From a virus, in the IMG/VR virus record IMGVR_UViG_3300042311_000159, positions 1 to 37,191 of that record: a DNA stretch of 37,191 nucleotides. One strand, given 5' to 3'. The notes below the pieces were generated by a model, which saw nothing but the letters and a program-made list of their open reading frames with translations, ran no database searches and was not told the DNA's origin. Numbering within the stretch: the stretch's first letter is position 1; each line of letters starts with the position of its first letter. Position numbers and translations under genes: made by a program. This document shows positions 6,150 through 14,493 of the stretch, in pieces.

Positions 6150-7355
6150 TTAGATAGTTGTTAGTTCTGCTAATTCAGCATTTGTTAAACGTGTTTTCCA
6201 AAGTGCAACAGTATTGTATTCAATTTTACCTATAAAGTTAGTATTTGAATATCCTAAATTTAATAAACTTGTTCCGTTTGGCGTTCCACTTGTGTCTGTT
6301 CCTGCAAGTGTACCATCAACATAAGCCACAAAATCATTCGCTTTATATGCAAATCCAAACTTATGTCTTCCATTTGTAAGAGCAAAACTTGTTAAATCAA
6401 TATTACAACCTGTTTCAAAATAAAACTGAATACGACCGTTATCAAAAATTTGTATATATTGGTCTGCTCCTAAACTTAAAATAATAGGGTCATTTGTTTG
6501 AGAAGATAAATTATTAACATAAAAATCTACAAAAACAGTCCCCTCTGTTTGTCCTATTAAATCGCTTATGCCTGTTTTAGTAATTACATCTGCGTTTCGT
6601 GTTACACTTGCAGAAGTTGTAGGTATGTAAGAAGTAGCATAAGAACCTGCTTCTGTTTGAAATCCAAAAGCATAATTTCCAGAAGTTCCATTTCCTAAAT
6701 ATGATATTGATGAAGATGCACTAAACCCATATTGAATACCAAAAATACCAAGTGGAGAAGTGAAAGTTGTTGAAATTCTATACCAACCATTCCCATAATT
6801 TTTAATAGTGGATGTTCCTAAATCTTGACTTGTTATCGTTCCATTATCTAAATCAAAAACTGAAGTTCTATATGCACCCGTTGTAAAACTTCTTATAATA
6901 GCATATCTATAATCTAATTTTTTAACAAAAAGAGATACTGTTAAAACTTGGTTTAAAAATGTTGGCTCAAAATAATAAACTAAATGCTCATCATTTACAG
7001 CCGTAGAAATTATTTTATCAGCTGTGGTATTTCCATCAGGTGAAGTTGTAGCATTAGCTGTTACTGTTGTAGCTTGTTTAGTCCAATAAGCATTGTCAAA
7101 TTGCTCTGAATATAAATTAACATTCGTTCTTTGTGGCTCTACTAATATACTCGGACAACTTCCGTTTGTATAATCTAAACGTGGTACATTAACCGCTACG
7201 CTTTCAATTAAACCTGCACTATTAACTCTTGTTGCTGTTGTTGCTCTTGTAACACTTAAATCTCCTGCACCGCTTGTAGGCTTTATAGCGTATAACTTAC
7301 TCGCCTTGGTTCCGTTTGGTGTTATGCAAAGTGAGGCACTTTCAAATAGACTCAT
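6150..7355 (-). CDS. Tail fibre or spike with LamG-type lectin domain
   Basis: A 401-aa protein. The N-terminal part carries a pattern often seen in phage fibres and head spikes: TRATTATRVNSAGLIE, then VPRLDY and SILVEPQRTN, then SEQFDNAYW. A jelly-roll carbohydrate-binding-like domain follows (about 95-255). The last third reads as a LamG/concanavalin fold (EGTVFVDFYV, FVAYVDG, GKIEYNTVALWKTRLT). The likely job is surface glycan binding during adsorption. It is the last structural gene before the lysis genes. Its start overlaps the end of the GIY-YIG endonuclease gene by 14 bases, which looks like an insertion scar. Confidence 0.75.
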   Translation of the reverse strand: MSLFESASLCITPNGTKASKLYAIKPTSGAGDLSVTRATTATRVNSAGLIESVAVNVPRLDYTNGSCPSILVEPQRTNVNLYSEQFDNAYWTKQATTVTANATTSPDGNTTADKIISTAVNDEHLVYYFEPTFLNQVLTVSLFVKKLDYRYAIIRSFTTGAYRTSVFDLDNGTITSQDLGTSTIKNYGNGWYRISTTFTSPLGIFGIQYGFSASSSISYLGNGTSGNYAFGFQTEAGSYATSYIPTTSASVTRNADVITKTGISDLIGQTEGTVFVDFYVNNLSSQTNDPIILSLGADQYIQIFDNGRIQFYFETGCNIDLTSFALTNGRHKFGFAYKANDFVAYVDGTLAGTDTSGTPNGTSLLNLGYSNTNFIGKIEYNTVALWKTRLTNAELAELTTI

Positions 7356-8049
7356 AATCTTTTAATTTTATTAAATTGGTTTTATTTTTATATTTTCCAT
7401 TAAAAAGCATTCTTAAATAGTTATCTGAAATATTAACTGATTTAGCAGCTTCTTTCATTGTATTAAATATTTGTTTTGTTTCAATATTAATTACTTTTAC
7501 TGCTGCAGGATTTTTACCACCCTTTACTGCATTGCTTTTTTTTATTAATGTTTCTTTTGTAAAAACTTGTAAAGCTCTTTTTTGTTTTATTATTTCTTTT
7601 GTAGCATCAGTATGTTTTTTGTTTTTAAAACAACTTTCTTTTCCTTTTTTAGCTAAAGATAAATTCTCACAGTGAGTTTTACTTCTTACATAATCTAAAG
7701 GCAAATTTCTAATTCCTTTTCTTCTTTCTGATATTTTTTTTCTAACGCTTTCAGTAACATTTTTAGTCCCTTCACCACCATCAGTTAAGTTACATAATAT
7801 ACCTGTTTTGGTATCTTTTCTACCATATAAGCTAATTAAAAAAACTTCTAATTCAATAGCATCTTCAAAAGATAAATTTTCAGCTAAAACTTCAACATAA
7901 TATCCGTGTTTGTCAACTATGTTTTTCCAATATGAACTTCTTTTTGTTTTAGTATATGGTCTTGAGTTATTACCCATTCCAACATAAAAAACACTATTGT
8001 TGTCTTTTGTTATATGCCTATAAACACATTTATCAAAAGATAAACTCAT
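7342..8049 (-). CDS. GIY-YIG homing endonuclease (free-standing)
   Basis: A 235-aa protein with a GIY-YIG domain: CVYRH (residues 8-12), FYVGMG (21-26), Arg30 and Glu68 in place. A basic linker region with NUMOD-like repeats follows, and a C-terminal NUMOD1-like DNA-binding segment (AVKVINIETKQIFNTMKEAA). Such genes are mobile: they cut unoccupied alleles and copy themselves in. It is inserted precisely between the small WGQG protein and the fibre gene without disturbing either frame. It has no structural role. Confidence 0.85.
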   Translation of the reverse strand: MSLSFDKCVYRHITKDNNSVFYVGMGNNSRPYTKTKRSSYWKNIVDKHGYYVEVLAENLSFEDAIELEVFLISLYGRKDTKTGILCNLTDGGEGTKNVTESVRKKISERRKGIRNLPLDYVRSKTHCENLSLAKKGKESCFKNKKHTDATKEIIKQKRALQVFTKETLIKKSNAVKGGKNPAAVKVINIETKQIFNTMKEAAKSVNISDNYLRMLFNGKYKNKTNLIKLKDYESI

Positions 8050-8050
8050 A

Positions 8051-8287
8051 TTATATATTTTCTATATTATTAATTAAACATTGTTTAGCTTCAAAAACCC
8101 CACTATCTGTATCAATTCTTGCTATAAAGTCTATAACTGCTTCTATTTCATTACCTAAAATTTCAGTTTCTCCTGCATTACTAACAGAATAAACAGAACC
8201 CCAAGATATATCATTATTTATAGCACCTTGACCCCAACCTATATCGTTGTTATTTACGCCTTGCCCCCAATCAATATTATTTGCCAT
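8051..8287 (-). CDS. Small virion-associated protein with WGQG repeats and a DxGxFEAxxCL motif, 78 aa
   Basis: The N-terminus has three short repeats around WGQG or WGS with NND (residues 5-31). The C-terminal half contains FIARIDTDSGVFEAKQCL (residues 54-71), which matches two tandem copies at the N-terminus of the 820-aa tail protein (16741-19203). That shared motif suggests it docks to, or caps, a tail or fibre structure. Its function is not known to me. Confidence 0.65.
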   Translation of the reverse strand: MANNIDWGQGVNNNDIGWGQGAINNDISWGSVYSVSNAGETEILGNEIEAVIDFIARIDTDSGVFEAKQCLINNIENI

Positions 8288-8396
8288 TGTTAGATTTTAA
8301 AGTTTCTATTTTTTTTAATTGCTCAACTTTAGCCAAATATAAATTCAGCTTTTTAAAGTTTTTAATCTTTACGTTATTATAAGTACCAGCCACCAT
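8277..8396 (-). CDS. Very small helical protein, 39 aa
   Basis: An open frame from ATG 8396, inside the end of the DUF6712 gene, to TAA 8277, just inside the next gene. It begins MVAGTYNNVKIKNFKKLNLY and continues as a basic amphipathic helix. It exactly fills an 89-bp gap with overlaps at both ends, as is usual in this genome. Unknown function. Confidence 0.5.
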   Translation of the reverse strand: MVAGTYNNVKIKNFKKLNLYLAKVEQLKKIETLKSNNGK

Positions 8397-8889
8397 AGAA
8401 ATTATTAGTATCAGGGTTTACATCCTCGTTATTGTTATTATTATATTCAGGATATGTATTTGTATTATAACACATAAAATCTATAAAACGCTGTGTATAA
8501 CTTTCTGCTATATCCCTTTCTTTTTCTACTAAAAAATCTACTTCCGCTTTGTCTACATTAGTTGAGTTTTCAGAAGTATGTTTAAACAAACCTTTGTTAC
8601 TTAATGTATATGCTGCAAATGGTAAATAATAAACCATTGCCCAATGAATAAGCATAGGTTTAATATATGTAACTAAAAGATTTTTATAATCTACAAATGC
8701 AGTTTCATTAATATCATCGTTTAAAATCAAATCCTGTAACTTTTTGTAAAGTTTAGAACCTAAATAATTTTGAATAGTAATATCTTGACTGATTTTTATA
8801 TACTCGATAAAATCGTCAGCATCTAAATTACCGTTTGTAATTGTAAATTTCTTTACATCTTCTGTACTTATTAATAATGCGTAAGCCAT
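8377..8889 (-). CDS. DUF6712-like head-tail connector protein
   Basis: A 170-aa protein starting MAYALLISTEDVKKFTITNG. A helical body follows (DFIEYIKISQDITIQNYLG; LLVTYIKPMLIHWAMVYYLPF), and the C-terminus is Asn-rich and ends GGWYL. This is the pattern of small connector-type proteins found beside portal genes in Bacteroidota phages (DUF6712 as I recall it). It lies four bases after the portal gene. The role, part of the neck joining head and tail, is from family knowledge and position. Confidence 0.65.
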   Translation of the reverse strand: MAYALLISTEDVKKFTITNGNLDADDFIEYIKISQDITIQNYLGSKLYKKLQDLILNDDINETAFVDYKNLLVTYIKPMLIHWAMVYYLPFAAYTLSNKGLFKHTSENSTNVDKAEVDFLVEKERDIAESYTQRFIDFMCYNTNTYPEYNNNNNEDVNPDTNNFYGGWYL

Positions 8890-8892
8890 ATC

Positions 8893-10701
8893 TTAATTTG
8901 TTTTAGGTAAAAATCCCTTGTTAGGCATATCTATCGGTCTTTGTGCTACTAAATTTGGGTTTTTAATAACGTAACCATATTTCTCTGCTTTAGCACCTGC
9001 TATCTGTTTTGCTTTTGGTGAATTAACATCAATATTTACACCCTCAAAACTTGCGTAAACTTGCTTATTCCACCTATGATGGCAAGCACCACCGCCTTTA
9101 TAAAACCAAACATCTACAAAAGGCGAACCATTAGCACCTAAACCTTTTTGCTCTCCCTCGTTATTAGTTCTAACCTCGTTTACTATTTTGCTTGACATAG
9201 CAACAATATCTTCTTTACGATATATTTTTTTTGCTTCAATCATTTTTTTGCAAAATAATCTACTCTTTGAAGAAGTTTCTCCTGCATATACATAGCGAGT
9301 AATAAATCTTACACCATCTATATTTTCATCTTGCTCACTTCTTGCGTTACCTCTTGCAGTTCCTGTACTTACAAAATTATACGCTTTGCTTAATAAACTT
9401 TGTTTAGGCTCTTTAGATAATAATTCATTTTCTGCATCATCATTATCATAATCTACTTCGCTTTCATCAATTAAAAGCCATTTATCGTTTGCTGTTTCTC
9501 CTAATTGAATTAAAGCATCTGCTACTTCATTATCAGAATTATCTTCGCTTAAACAGCAAGTATGTGCAGATAACTGCGTTCCTGTTTCTTCTGTTACTTG
9601 GTCTGTAGTTTGTGCATTTGTTAAATCTGTAAACTCTAAAGGTTGTATTGTTTTAAAGTATAATTTTAACTTAATATCATTAACAGCTAAAATAATATCT
9701 AAAGCATCAATAATTTCTAATTGATAAGGTTTAATAACTAAATTATCATACAACAAAGTTGCTGTTTTAATTTCATCTGCATTGTTACTAAAACCACCAC
9801 CAGCATCACGAATACCTAAAAGCATTGGCGAAGTAACTCTATGCCCTACAACTAATTTTTCAAAACATTCTTTACTTAAATATTCATAATGTGCAGGTGC
9901 ATCATTTAAAGGAATATCATCTACAGTAGTTTTGTTATCTACCGAGCTGTTAAAACCTACAATTACTTTTTCACCTCTTGCACCTGTTAATTTACGTTTA
10001 ACCTCGTTTGCAATTTCTTCTCTTTTTTCTTCTGGCGGCACACCATTATTAAAGTTTATAACTTTAGTACCACTAAAACCATTCATTACATCGTTAATTA
10101 AATAATCAGATATTTCTTCTTCTAACTTTGCATAAGGTAAAGCACCAGAATAATCAATCGGAGTGTAATAATGATAACCACTAATATAAGGTTTGATAAC
10201 GTAAATTTCAACTTCTTTACCATCACCAAAACCAAAAGCAGGAATGCGTTTTATTTCTTCACTTGGTTTTTTATTTGCCCAATCAGGGTGATAATACCAC
10301 GCTTCAATTTCGCCTTTATCGTTGCATTTTTCAGCTCGTAAAGTATGCATTGGGAAGTGGTCTACAAATTTAACTTCGCCTTTTTCATAACCAACTTGCA
10401 TTGCAGCCATTCCTAAAAGTTTACGCTCTAAACCAATTTTCTTTAAACAATTTGGTTTAATAATAGAAATCATTTTAGCGTACTCATCAGGTTTTTTATT
10501 AGCATCTAATGCTGATATACCTTTTCCGTAAATCATATTAGATACACCTGTTATAATAGCGTTGTTAGTCGTGCTGTATAAATACCTTTCAATTAAAAAA
10601 TTAAAGTAATTATTATCTAAACCGTATTCTACAAATTCACCCTTTTTACTTTCGTTAATTTGTGGTGAAGTATATGCACTTAAATTTAAAATGTGAAACA
10701 T
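8893..10701 (-). CDS. Portal protein with additional C-terminal domain
   Basis: A long protein from ATG 10701, one base after the preceding stop; an upstream in-frame ATG would overlap that gene and is unlikely. Residues about 1-370 read as a phage portal: FVEYGLDNNYFNFLIERY, IYGKGISALD, then a long central helix region (RVTSPMLLGIRDAGGGFSNNADE) and FKTIQPLEFTDL. The C-terminal part (after about 440) adds a separate domain with RFITRYVYAG, and CHHRWNKQVY near the end. It resembles Mu gpF-type minor head domains that other phages encode separately. The portal is the DNA channel of the head. Confidence 0.8.
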   Translation of the reverse strand: MFHILNLSAYTSPQINESKKGEFVEYGLDNNYFNFLIERYLYSTTNNAIITGVSNMIYGKGISALDANKKPDEYAKMISIIKPNCLKKIGLERKLLGMAAMQVGYEKGEVKFVDHFPMHTLRAEKCNDKGEIEAWYYHPDWANKKPSEEIKRIPAFGFGDGKEVEIYVIKPYISGYHYYTPIDYSGALPYAKLEEEISDYLINDVMNGFSGTKVINFNNGVPPEEKREEIANEVKRKLTGARGEKVIVGFNSSVDNKTTVDDIPLNDAPAHYEYLSKECFEKLVVGHRVTSPMLLGIRDAGGGFSNNADEIKTATLLYDNLVIKPYQLEIIDALDIILAVNDIKLKLYFKTIQPLEFTDLTNAQTTDQVTEETGTQLSAHTCCLSEDNSDNEVADALIQLGETANDKWLLIDESEVDYDNDDAENELLSKEPKQSLLSKAYNFVSTGTARGNARSEQDENIDGVRFITRYVYAGETSSKSRLFCKKMIEAKKIYRKEDIVAMSSKIVNEVRTNNEGEQKGLGANGSPFVDVWFYKGGGACHHRWNKQVYASFEGVNIDVNSPKAKQIAGAKAEKYGYVIKNPNLVAQRPIDMPNKGFLPKTN

Positions 10702-10702
10702 A

Positions 10703-11032
10703 TTATTCAAATATTTTATATTCGTTTGTTGTTGTGTGTTGAGTATATTGGTCTTTGTTAATTGTGTAATTTGCAATTACTTGATTTGTACAAAAAACCT
10801 TATCTCTATAAACTATATCCGTTCCATTTAAAATAGTAAGTGTATAGTATTTATTTTGTTTTATTGGGAATATTGCAGAAGTTGCTACGTAATACCTATC
10901 TATTGAAAACGTGCAATTTATTTCTGTTTCTATATTCGTTTCTTCATCTCGCAATACAATAGCATCAGCATTACTACCATAAATTATAGCGTTTAATGTT
11001 TGTGCAGTTGCTTGTTCTCGTAAGATTATCAT
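10703..11032 (-). CDS. Small connector or tail-associated protein, 109 aa
   Basis: It begins MIILREQATAQTLNAII and is beta-rich, with a recurrent pattern in Bacteroidota phages: YYVATSAIFPIKQNKYYTL, then VYRDKVFCTNQ and INKDQYTQ. It sits between the tail-tube terminator and the portal start. The exact virion role is unknown; a neck or tail-tip location is inferred from its neighbours. The start ATG is preceded, five bases away, by the 13-mer GTTTTTAAATAAA. Confidence 0.65.
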   Translation of the reverse strand: MIILREQATAQTLNAIIYGSNADAIVLRDEETNIETEINCTFSIDRYYVATSAIFPIKQNKYYTLTILNGTDIVYRDKVFCTNQVIANYTINKDQYTQHTTTNEYKIFE

Positions 11033-11037
11033 ATTGT

Positions 11038-11050
11038 TTTATTTAAAAAC
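11038..11050 (-). promoter_or_regulatory. Recurrent 13-mer upstream of start codon (copy 1)
   Basis: GTTTTTAAATAAA on the minus strand, five bases before the ATG at 11032. Three more exact copies precede the starts at 13249, 14449 and 21879. It is likely a translation-initiation element, since Shine-Dalgarno sequences are absent here. Confidence 0.55.
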
Positions 11051-11075
11051 ACAAAAGTTGCATTTTTGTTAAAGC

Positions 11076-11108
11076 AAAAAAAAAGCGTATAAATTAATAT
11101 ACGCTTTT
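11076..11108 (-). terminator. Strong intrinsic terminator after tail-tube gene
   Basis: AAAAGCGTATA (11081-11091) and TATACGCTTTT (11098-11108) form a perfect 11-bp stem with a six-base loop. On the minus strand it is followed by more U. It lies just past the tail-tube stop. Confidence 0.85.
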
Positions 11109-11127
11109 ACTACATTAAAAAGATTTC

Positions 11128-11655
11128 TTAAGAACCAACTACAACTGTAAAACCAGCAGCAGTTAAAGTATCTCCAATAAAATTAGCAGGTACTTTTTCC
11201 ATTCCTGTTAAAGTTAAAGTATAACCACTTAAATCTCCCATTGCACCACCTGTAACAATAGTACCACCTGTAACATCCATACCGTGCTGTAAACCTGCGT
11301 AAAAGAAATTACCATTGTTATCTTCTACGATAACTTGAGGGCGACCATAAGCCATTAATTTTAATTCTTTGTTATCCTTAACAGTTAATTTCTTAAATGT
11401 TAATTCTAAAACCTGCTCAAAAAACGTTGTTCCGTTTTCTCTTGAGCTATTAACGTTTTGAGTAAAGGTACTTGCACCTTTTAACTCATATTTGTAAGCA
11501 CTTGGAGTACCTGCAACCGCATCGATTACATCTGTATTTGTAGCGTCGTAAGTGTAACTTGTTGCATCTCCGTAATTAACGAAGTAAACATTTTTTAAAC
11601 CGCCTACGCTATCTTTACACACTTCCAATCTGCCCAAACTTAAATCACAAGCCAT
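11128..11655 (-). CDS. Putative major tail tube protein
   Basis: A 175-aa beta-rich protein: MACDLSLGRLEVCKDSVGGL at the start, then NVYFVNYGD, KYELKGASTFTQNV and LSGYTLTLTGMEK. The alternating strand pattern, the size, and position directly after the major capsid gene with its own terminator fit an abundant tail-tube subunit. No exact family signature can be confirmed by eye. An alternative is a head decoration protein. Confidence 0.65.
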   Translation of the reverse strand: MACDLSLGRLEVCKDSVGGLKNVYFVNYGDATSYTYDATNTDVIDAVAGTPSAYKYELKGASTFTQNVNSSRENGTTFFEQVLELTFKKLTVKDNKELKLMAYGRPQVIVEDNNGNFFYAGLQHGMDVTGGTIVTGGAMGDLSGYTLTLTGMEKVPANFIGDTLTAAGFTVVVGS

Positions 11656-11676
11656 AGTATATATATTTTAAAAGTT

Positions 11677-11709
11677 AAAAAAAAAGGTGGCGTTTATTGC
11701 ACCACCTTT
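11677..11709 (-). terminator. Intrinsic terminator after major capsid gene
   Basis: On the minus strand AAAGGUGGUG (11709-11700) pairs with CGCCACCUUU (11692-11683), ten pairs with one G-U, around a seven-base loop, followed by a run of U. It separates capsid from tail tube and would make their levels independent. Confidence 0.8.
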
Positions 11710-11729
11710 AATTAGTTATTTGTTATTAA

Positions 11730-12662
11730 TTATGCTGGAGTATAAAGTACGATTTCAGAACCGATACCGTATTGAACAGCAGCAGTAAATCTCATAACAA
11801 CTCTTACATTTTGTGAACCATCGATATCTGCCATATCAATCAATTTAACTTCGTTCTGGTCTGATAATAAACCTGTACCGAAGTATAAATTAGATTTTTG
11901 TGCAGCCATCATATAGTTAGCAGCTAAACCATTAGCAACAAAGATTTTAACACCATCAAAAGATAATGAACCGTTGTTAAACCATTGTGTACCCATTGCG
12001 TTAGTACCGTTTGCACCTAAACCAGAAGCAGCAAAACCACCTAAAGCTCTAACGTATGCTCTTGCAACGTTTTGAGAAACGTAAATATGTAAATCTTCTT
12101 TACCGTATAATGCAGCAGGGATAGCATCAACTACTTTACCCAATTCAGCAATAACGTTAGAAGCTGTTACAGTAGTACCAACTACATCAACTACATTAGA
12201 GTCTGCAGTAGCTAAAGCTACAAATCCGTTAAATTCACCTGCATTAGCAGTAGCACCTCTCCAAATGTTAGTTTCGTTTTTCTCTGCTACTTTAGCTGCT
12301 ACGTGAGCAATTAAATAATCAGCAAATGATTTAGGTAAAGTTTCGAAAGCAGACATTCCCATTTCGATAGATTGCCAAGTACTTGCGAAGTCTTTTTTAC
12401 ATAATTCTAAATTTACCTGAAATTCTTCAGGAGTAATAACTCTTTCAGTTAAAGTAACTGTAGAAGTTGCATCAAAAGCACAAGTAGCATCTTTAACGAT
12501 AGCATCAGTAGCTAAACGTTGGATAACTGATTTGTACTTTACGTTTGGCATTACTTCAATTCCACCATTCTCAATAGTAGAAGCTGATAATAATGCAGCA
12601 GATATGTATTTCTTTGAAAACTCACCTGCATAAGTTGTTGTAATACTTGTTGTAGTAGCCAT
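11730..12662 (-). CDS. Major capsid protein (HK97-like fold)
   Basis: A 310-aa protein rich in Ala, Val and Thr: N-terminal arm (MATTTSITTTYAGEFSKKYI), an E-loop-like stretch, TPEEFQVNLELCKKDF, a helix-rich P-domain, and a C-terminal beta segment (NVRVVMRFTAAVQYGIGSEI). This composition and length match Bacteroidota phage major capsid proteins. It follows an acidic scaffold-like protein and an XkdF-type protease, the classic capsid-assembly order. A strong terminator right after it is consistent with very high expression. Confidence 0.8.
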   Translation of the reverse strand: MATTTSITTTYAGEFSKKYISAALLSASTIENGGIEVMPNVKYKSVIQRLATDAIVKDATCAFDATSTVTLTERVITPEEFQVNLELCKKDFASTWQSIEMGMSAFETLPKSFADYLIAHVAAKVAEKNETNIWRGATANAGEFNGFVALATADSNVVDVVGTTVTASNVIAELGKVVDAIPAALYGKEDLHIYVSQNVARAYVRALGGFAASGLGANGTNAMGTQWFNNGSLSFDGVKIFVANGLAANYMMAAQKSNLYFGTGLLSDQNEVKLIDMADIDGSQNVRVVMRFTAAVQYGIGSEIVLYTPA

Positions 12663-12679
12663 TTTTTTTTAATTAATTA

Positions 12680-13249
12680 TTAGTTTGCTATTTTATTCAT
12701 TACTCTGTCGAATGTAGTCATTACTCTGTTTTGTGAGAATAATACTTTTTCAACGTTTGGTTTTGCATCTGGGTTGTGTGTTAAAGGTTGAGCAGATAAT
12801 TCTACTTTTTCTTCAAAAGTTTCAACACTTTTCATAGATGCTAATTCCGTTTTTAAACTTTCGATTTCTGACTTTAAAGCATCAACATCTTCTTTTGAAA
12901 AATGCGACTCTCTAACAGTAGACTCGATTACCTTTTTAGCTGTTGCTGGTGTTTGAGCTGCTTCAACTTCAACTTCTACTTCTGGTGTAGCTTCCTCTTC
13001 AGGTGCTTCAACAATAGCTTCTTTGATTTCTTTGATTTCGCCCTCAACCTCAACTACTAAAATCATTCCGTTATCAAGAGTGTACTCACCTACAGGCAAT
13101 GCAACTCTATCTTCACCATTAACAATAAACACTGCTTGCCCTGCTTCAAAGATTTCAGCTTCAATAACAGTTCCGTTGTCTAATGTCATTTGCTCAAGTT
13201 TGATTTCCATACCAAGCAACTTTTTGATTTCTGTAATTACGTTTGACAT
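12680..13249 (-). CDS. Putative scaffold or capsid-associated protein, 189 aa
   Basis: Residues 1-75 are beta-rich (TLDNGTVIEAEIFEAGQAVF; GEYTLDNGMILVVEVEG). A strongly acidic Glu/Val/Pro linker (about 80-105) follows, then a coiled coil (FSKEDVDALKSEIESLKTEL) and a tail ending FDRVMNKIAN. Acidic linker plus coiled coil just upstream of the capsid gene is typical for a scaffold or delta-domain. It could also be a minor virion protein. The start is preceded, ten bases away, by the 13-mer GTTTTTAAATAAA. Confidence 0.6.
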   Translation of the reverse strand: MSNVITEIKKLLGMEIKLEQMTLDNGTVIEAEIFEAGQAVFIVNGEDRVALPVGEYTLDNGMILVVEVEGEIKEIKEAIVEAPEEEATPEVEVEVEAAQTPATAKKVIESTVRESHFSKEDVDALKSEIESLKTELASMKSVETFEEKVELSAQPLTHNPDAKPNVEKVLFSQNRVMTTFDRVMNKIAN

Positions 13250-13259
13250 ATTTATTAAA

Positions 13260-13272
13260 TTTATTTAAAAAC
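13260..13272 (-). promoter_or_regulatory. Recurrent 13-mer upstream of start codon (copy 2)
   Basis: GTTTTTAAATAAA on the minus strand, ten bases before the ATG at 13249. Confidence 0.5.
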
Positions 13273-13300
13273 AATATTATTTAATTGTTGTTGTATTTTA

Positions 13301-13666
13301 TTAAAATTTTACAGAATTAATTTTGTTGTTTAATTCAGAAAACTGTGTAAATTCTCTTTTTGCGGAATCTCTTGCAAGTCTAGCATCATTCGGTAATGAT
13401 AAACCTAATTCTTTAGCTTGTATTTCTAAAGCATCAACTTCATTAATTACTAATTCAAATGATTTAGAAGCAGATACTGTATTTGCTTTAACAGTTGCTA
13501 TTAATTCACTTACTTTTTTAACAGAACCTAAAGCTTTTTCTTTTAATTTAAAAGCGTTATCTTCTAATTTAATAACTGATTGTAAATTAGCTAATTCTAC
13601 TTTTTGACTTGCTAATTCTGTTTTAGCAAATAATTTTCCAAATACGTTTTTTTCTTGTGGTGTCAT
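13301..13666 (-). CDS. Coiled-coil virion assembly protein, 121 aa
   Basis: It begins MTPQEKNVFGKLFAKTELA, then long amphipathic helices (ELANLQSVIKLEDNAFKLKE; FELVINEVDALEIQAKELG). No cysteines or membrane segments. Its position between the protease and scaffold-like genes suggests a head-assembly accessory. No recognised family. Confidence 0.65.
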   Translation of the reverse strand: MTPQEKNVFGKLFAKTELASQKVELANLQSVIKLEDNAFKLKEKALGSVKKVSELIATVKANTVSASKSFELVINEVDALEIQAKELGLSLPNDARLARDSAKREFTQFSELNNKINSVKF

Positions 13667-13683
13667 TTTTAATTATTTAATTG

Positions 13684-13878
13684 TTATCCGTTTACTCTTG
13701 TTATTACTCTTACTCCGTTATTTTCTGTAACGTTTACAATATCTACTCCTGTAGTTTTACCAATAGCTTGGTTTTGTAAATCACCATTACAACATTCTTT
13801 GCTATATGTGTTATCATCACATAGACAACCCTTTTTACCATTTACTGGACTTGTTTTACTTTTTGTTTTCGTACTCAT
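13684..13878 (-). CDS. Small cysteine-rich conserved protein, 64 aa
   Basis: A basic N-terminus (MSTKTKSKTSPVNGKKG) leads to a cysteine cluster CLCDDNTYSKECC (residues 18-30), then a Gly/Val-rich tail ending VRVITRVNG. Small proteins with the KKGCLC...ECC pattern recur in Flavobacteriia phage structural operons. The cysteines could bind metal. It overlaps the protease gene's end. Role unknown. Confidence 0.65.
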   Translation of the reverse strand: MSTKTKSKTSPVNGKKGCLCDDNTYSKECCNGDLQNQAIGKTTGVDIVNVTENNGVRVITRVNG

Positions 13879-14449
13879 TTATTAAAGATTTAATTTGTTC
13901 AACAATACTTTCGTTTTTACTTAACTGTTTTTTTTCTTCTAACTTATCTGCAAAATAACCCTCAAGGCTAAAACCTTTTACTTTACCTGTTTTAACATAA
14001 TCATTCCAAATAGCATCATCTTCTACTTTAACCGAAGCCATCCAAGTACCTACAGGCACACTTAAATTATAAATAGCTGATTTATCTTTTTCAGTATTTT
14101 CAACAATCCAACTTTCAACAACGGTTAAACCTTTAATTTCTTTTCCGTGTTCTAAAGTCCAATTATTTTGATTACCATTTTTAAAAAATAATTGACTTGC
14201 TTTGTTTACCGTATCTTTTGAAAAGTAAATATAATATTCATCTTCGCCGTTACGTCTATAAATTGGCTTTTCAGGAATTAAAACCGCACCCATTAAAATA
14301 CGTTTCTCTGTATCTACTTGAGCTAATTTAATTTCTTCAGATTTTAACGCTACGAAATTGGACTCTATGGCTGGAGTAGCAACTACGCTAATAGCATCAA
14401 CACCACTTAACTCGTCTTTATCGTCTATTATTAATTCTATAAGGTTCAT
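13856..14449 (-). CDS. XkdF-like capsid maturation protease
   Basis: From the ATG at 14449 (MNLIELIIDDKDELSGVDAI), which the upstream 13-mer supports over an earlier ATG at 14470. The features VVATPAIESNFVAL, RILMGAVLIPEKPIYR, WTLEHGKEIKGLTVVESWIV and GTWMASVKV, then KGFSLEGYF, match the XkdF/prohead serine-protease family (Peptidase_S78_2). The catalytic pair is probably His in LEHG and Ser in GFSLEG. It would trim the scaffold and capsid proteins encoded just downstream. Confidence 0.8.
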   Translation of the reverse strand: MNLIELIIDDKDELSGVDAISVVATPAIESNFVALKSEEIKLAQVDTEKRILMGAVLIPEKPIYRRNGEDEYYIYFSKDTVNKASQLFFKNGNQNNWTLEHGKEIKGLTVVESWIVENTEKDKSAIYNLSVPVGTWMASVKVEDDAIWNDYVKTGKVKGFSLEGYFADKLEEKKQLSKNESIVEQIKSLINEYENKK

Positions 14450-14455
14450 ATTATT

Positions 14456-14468
14456 TTTATTTAAAAAC
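14456..14468 (-). promoter_or_regulatory. Recurrent 13-mer upstream of start codon (copy 3)
   Basis: GTTTTTAAATAAA on the minus strand, six bases before the ATG at 14449. Its position argues for that start rather than the upstream ATG at 14470. Confidence 0.5.
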
Positions 14469-14493
14469 ATTAATTACTGTATTTTGTTATTTT

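Noticed and set aside
10703-10776. Longer portal start at 10776
   Set aside because: It would overlap the preceding gene by 74 bases, while the ATG at 10701 directly follows that gene's stop.
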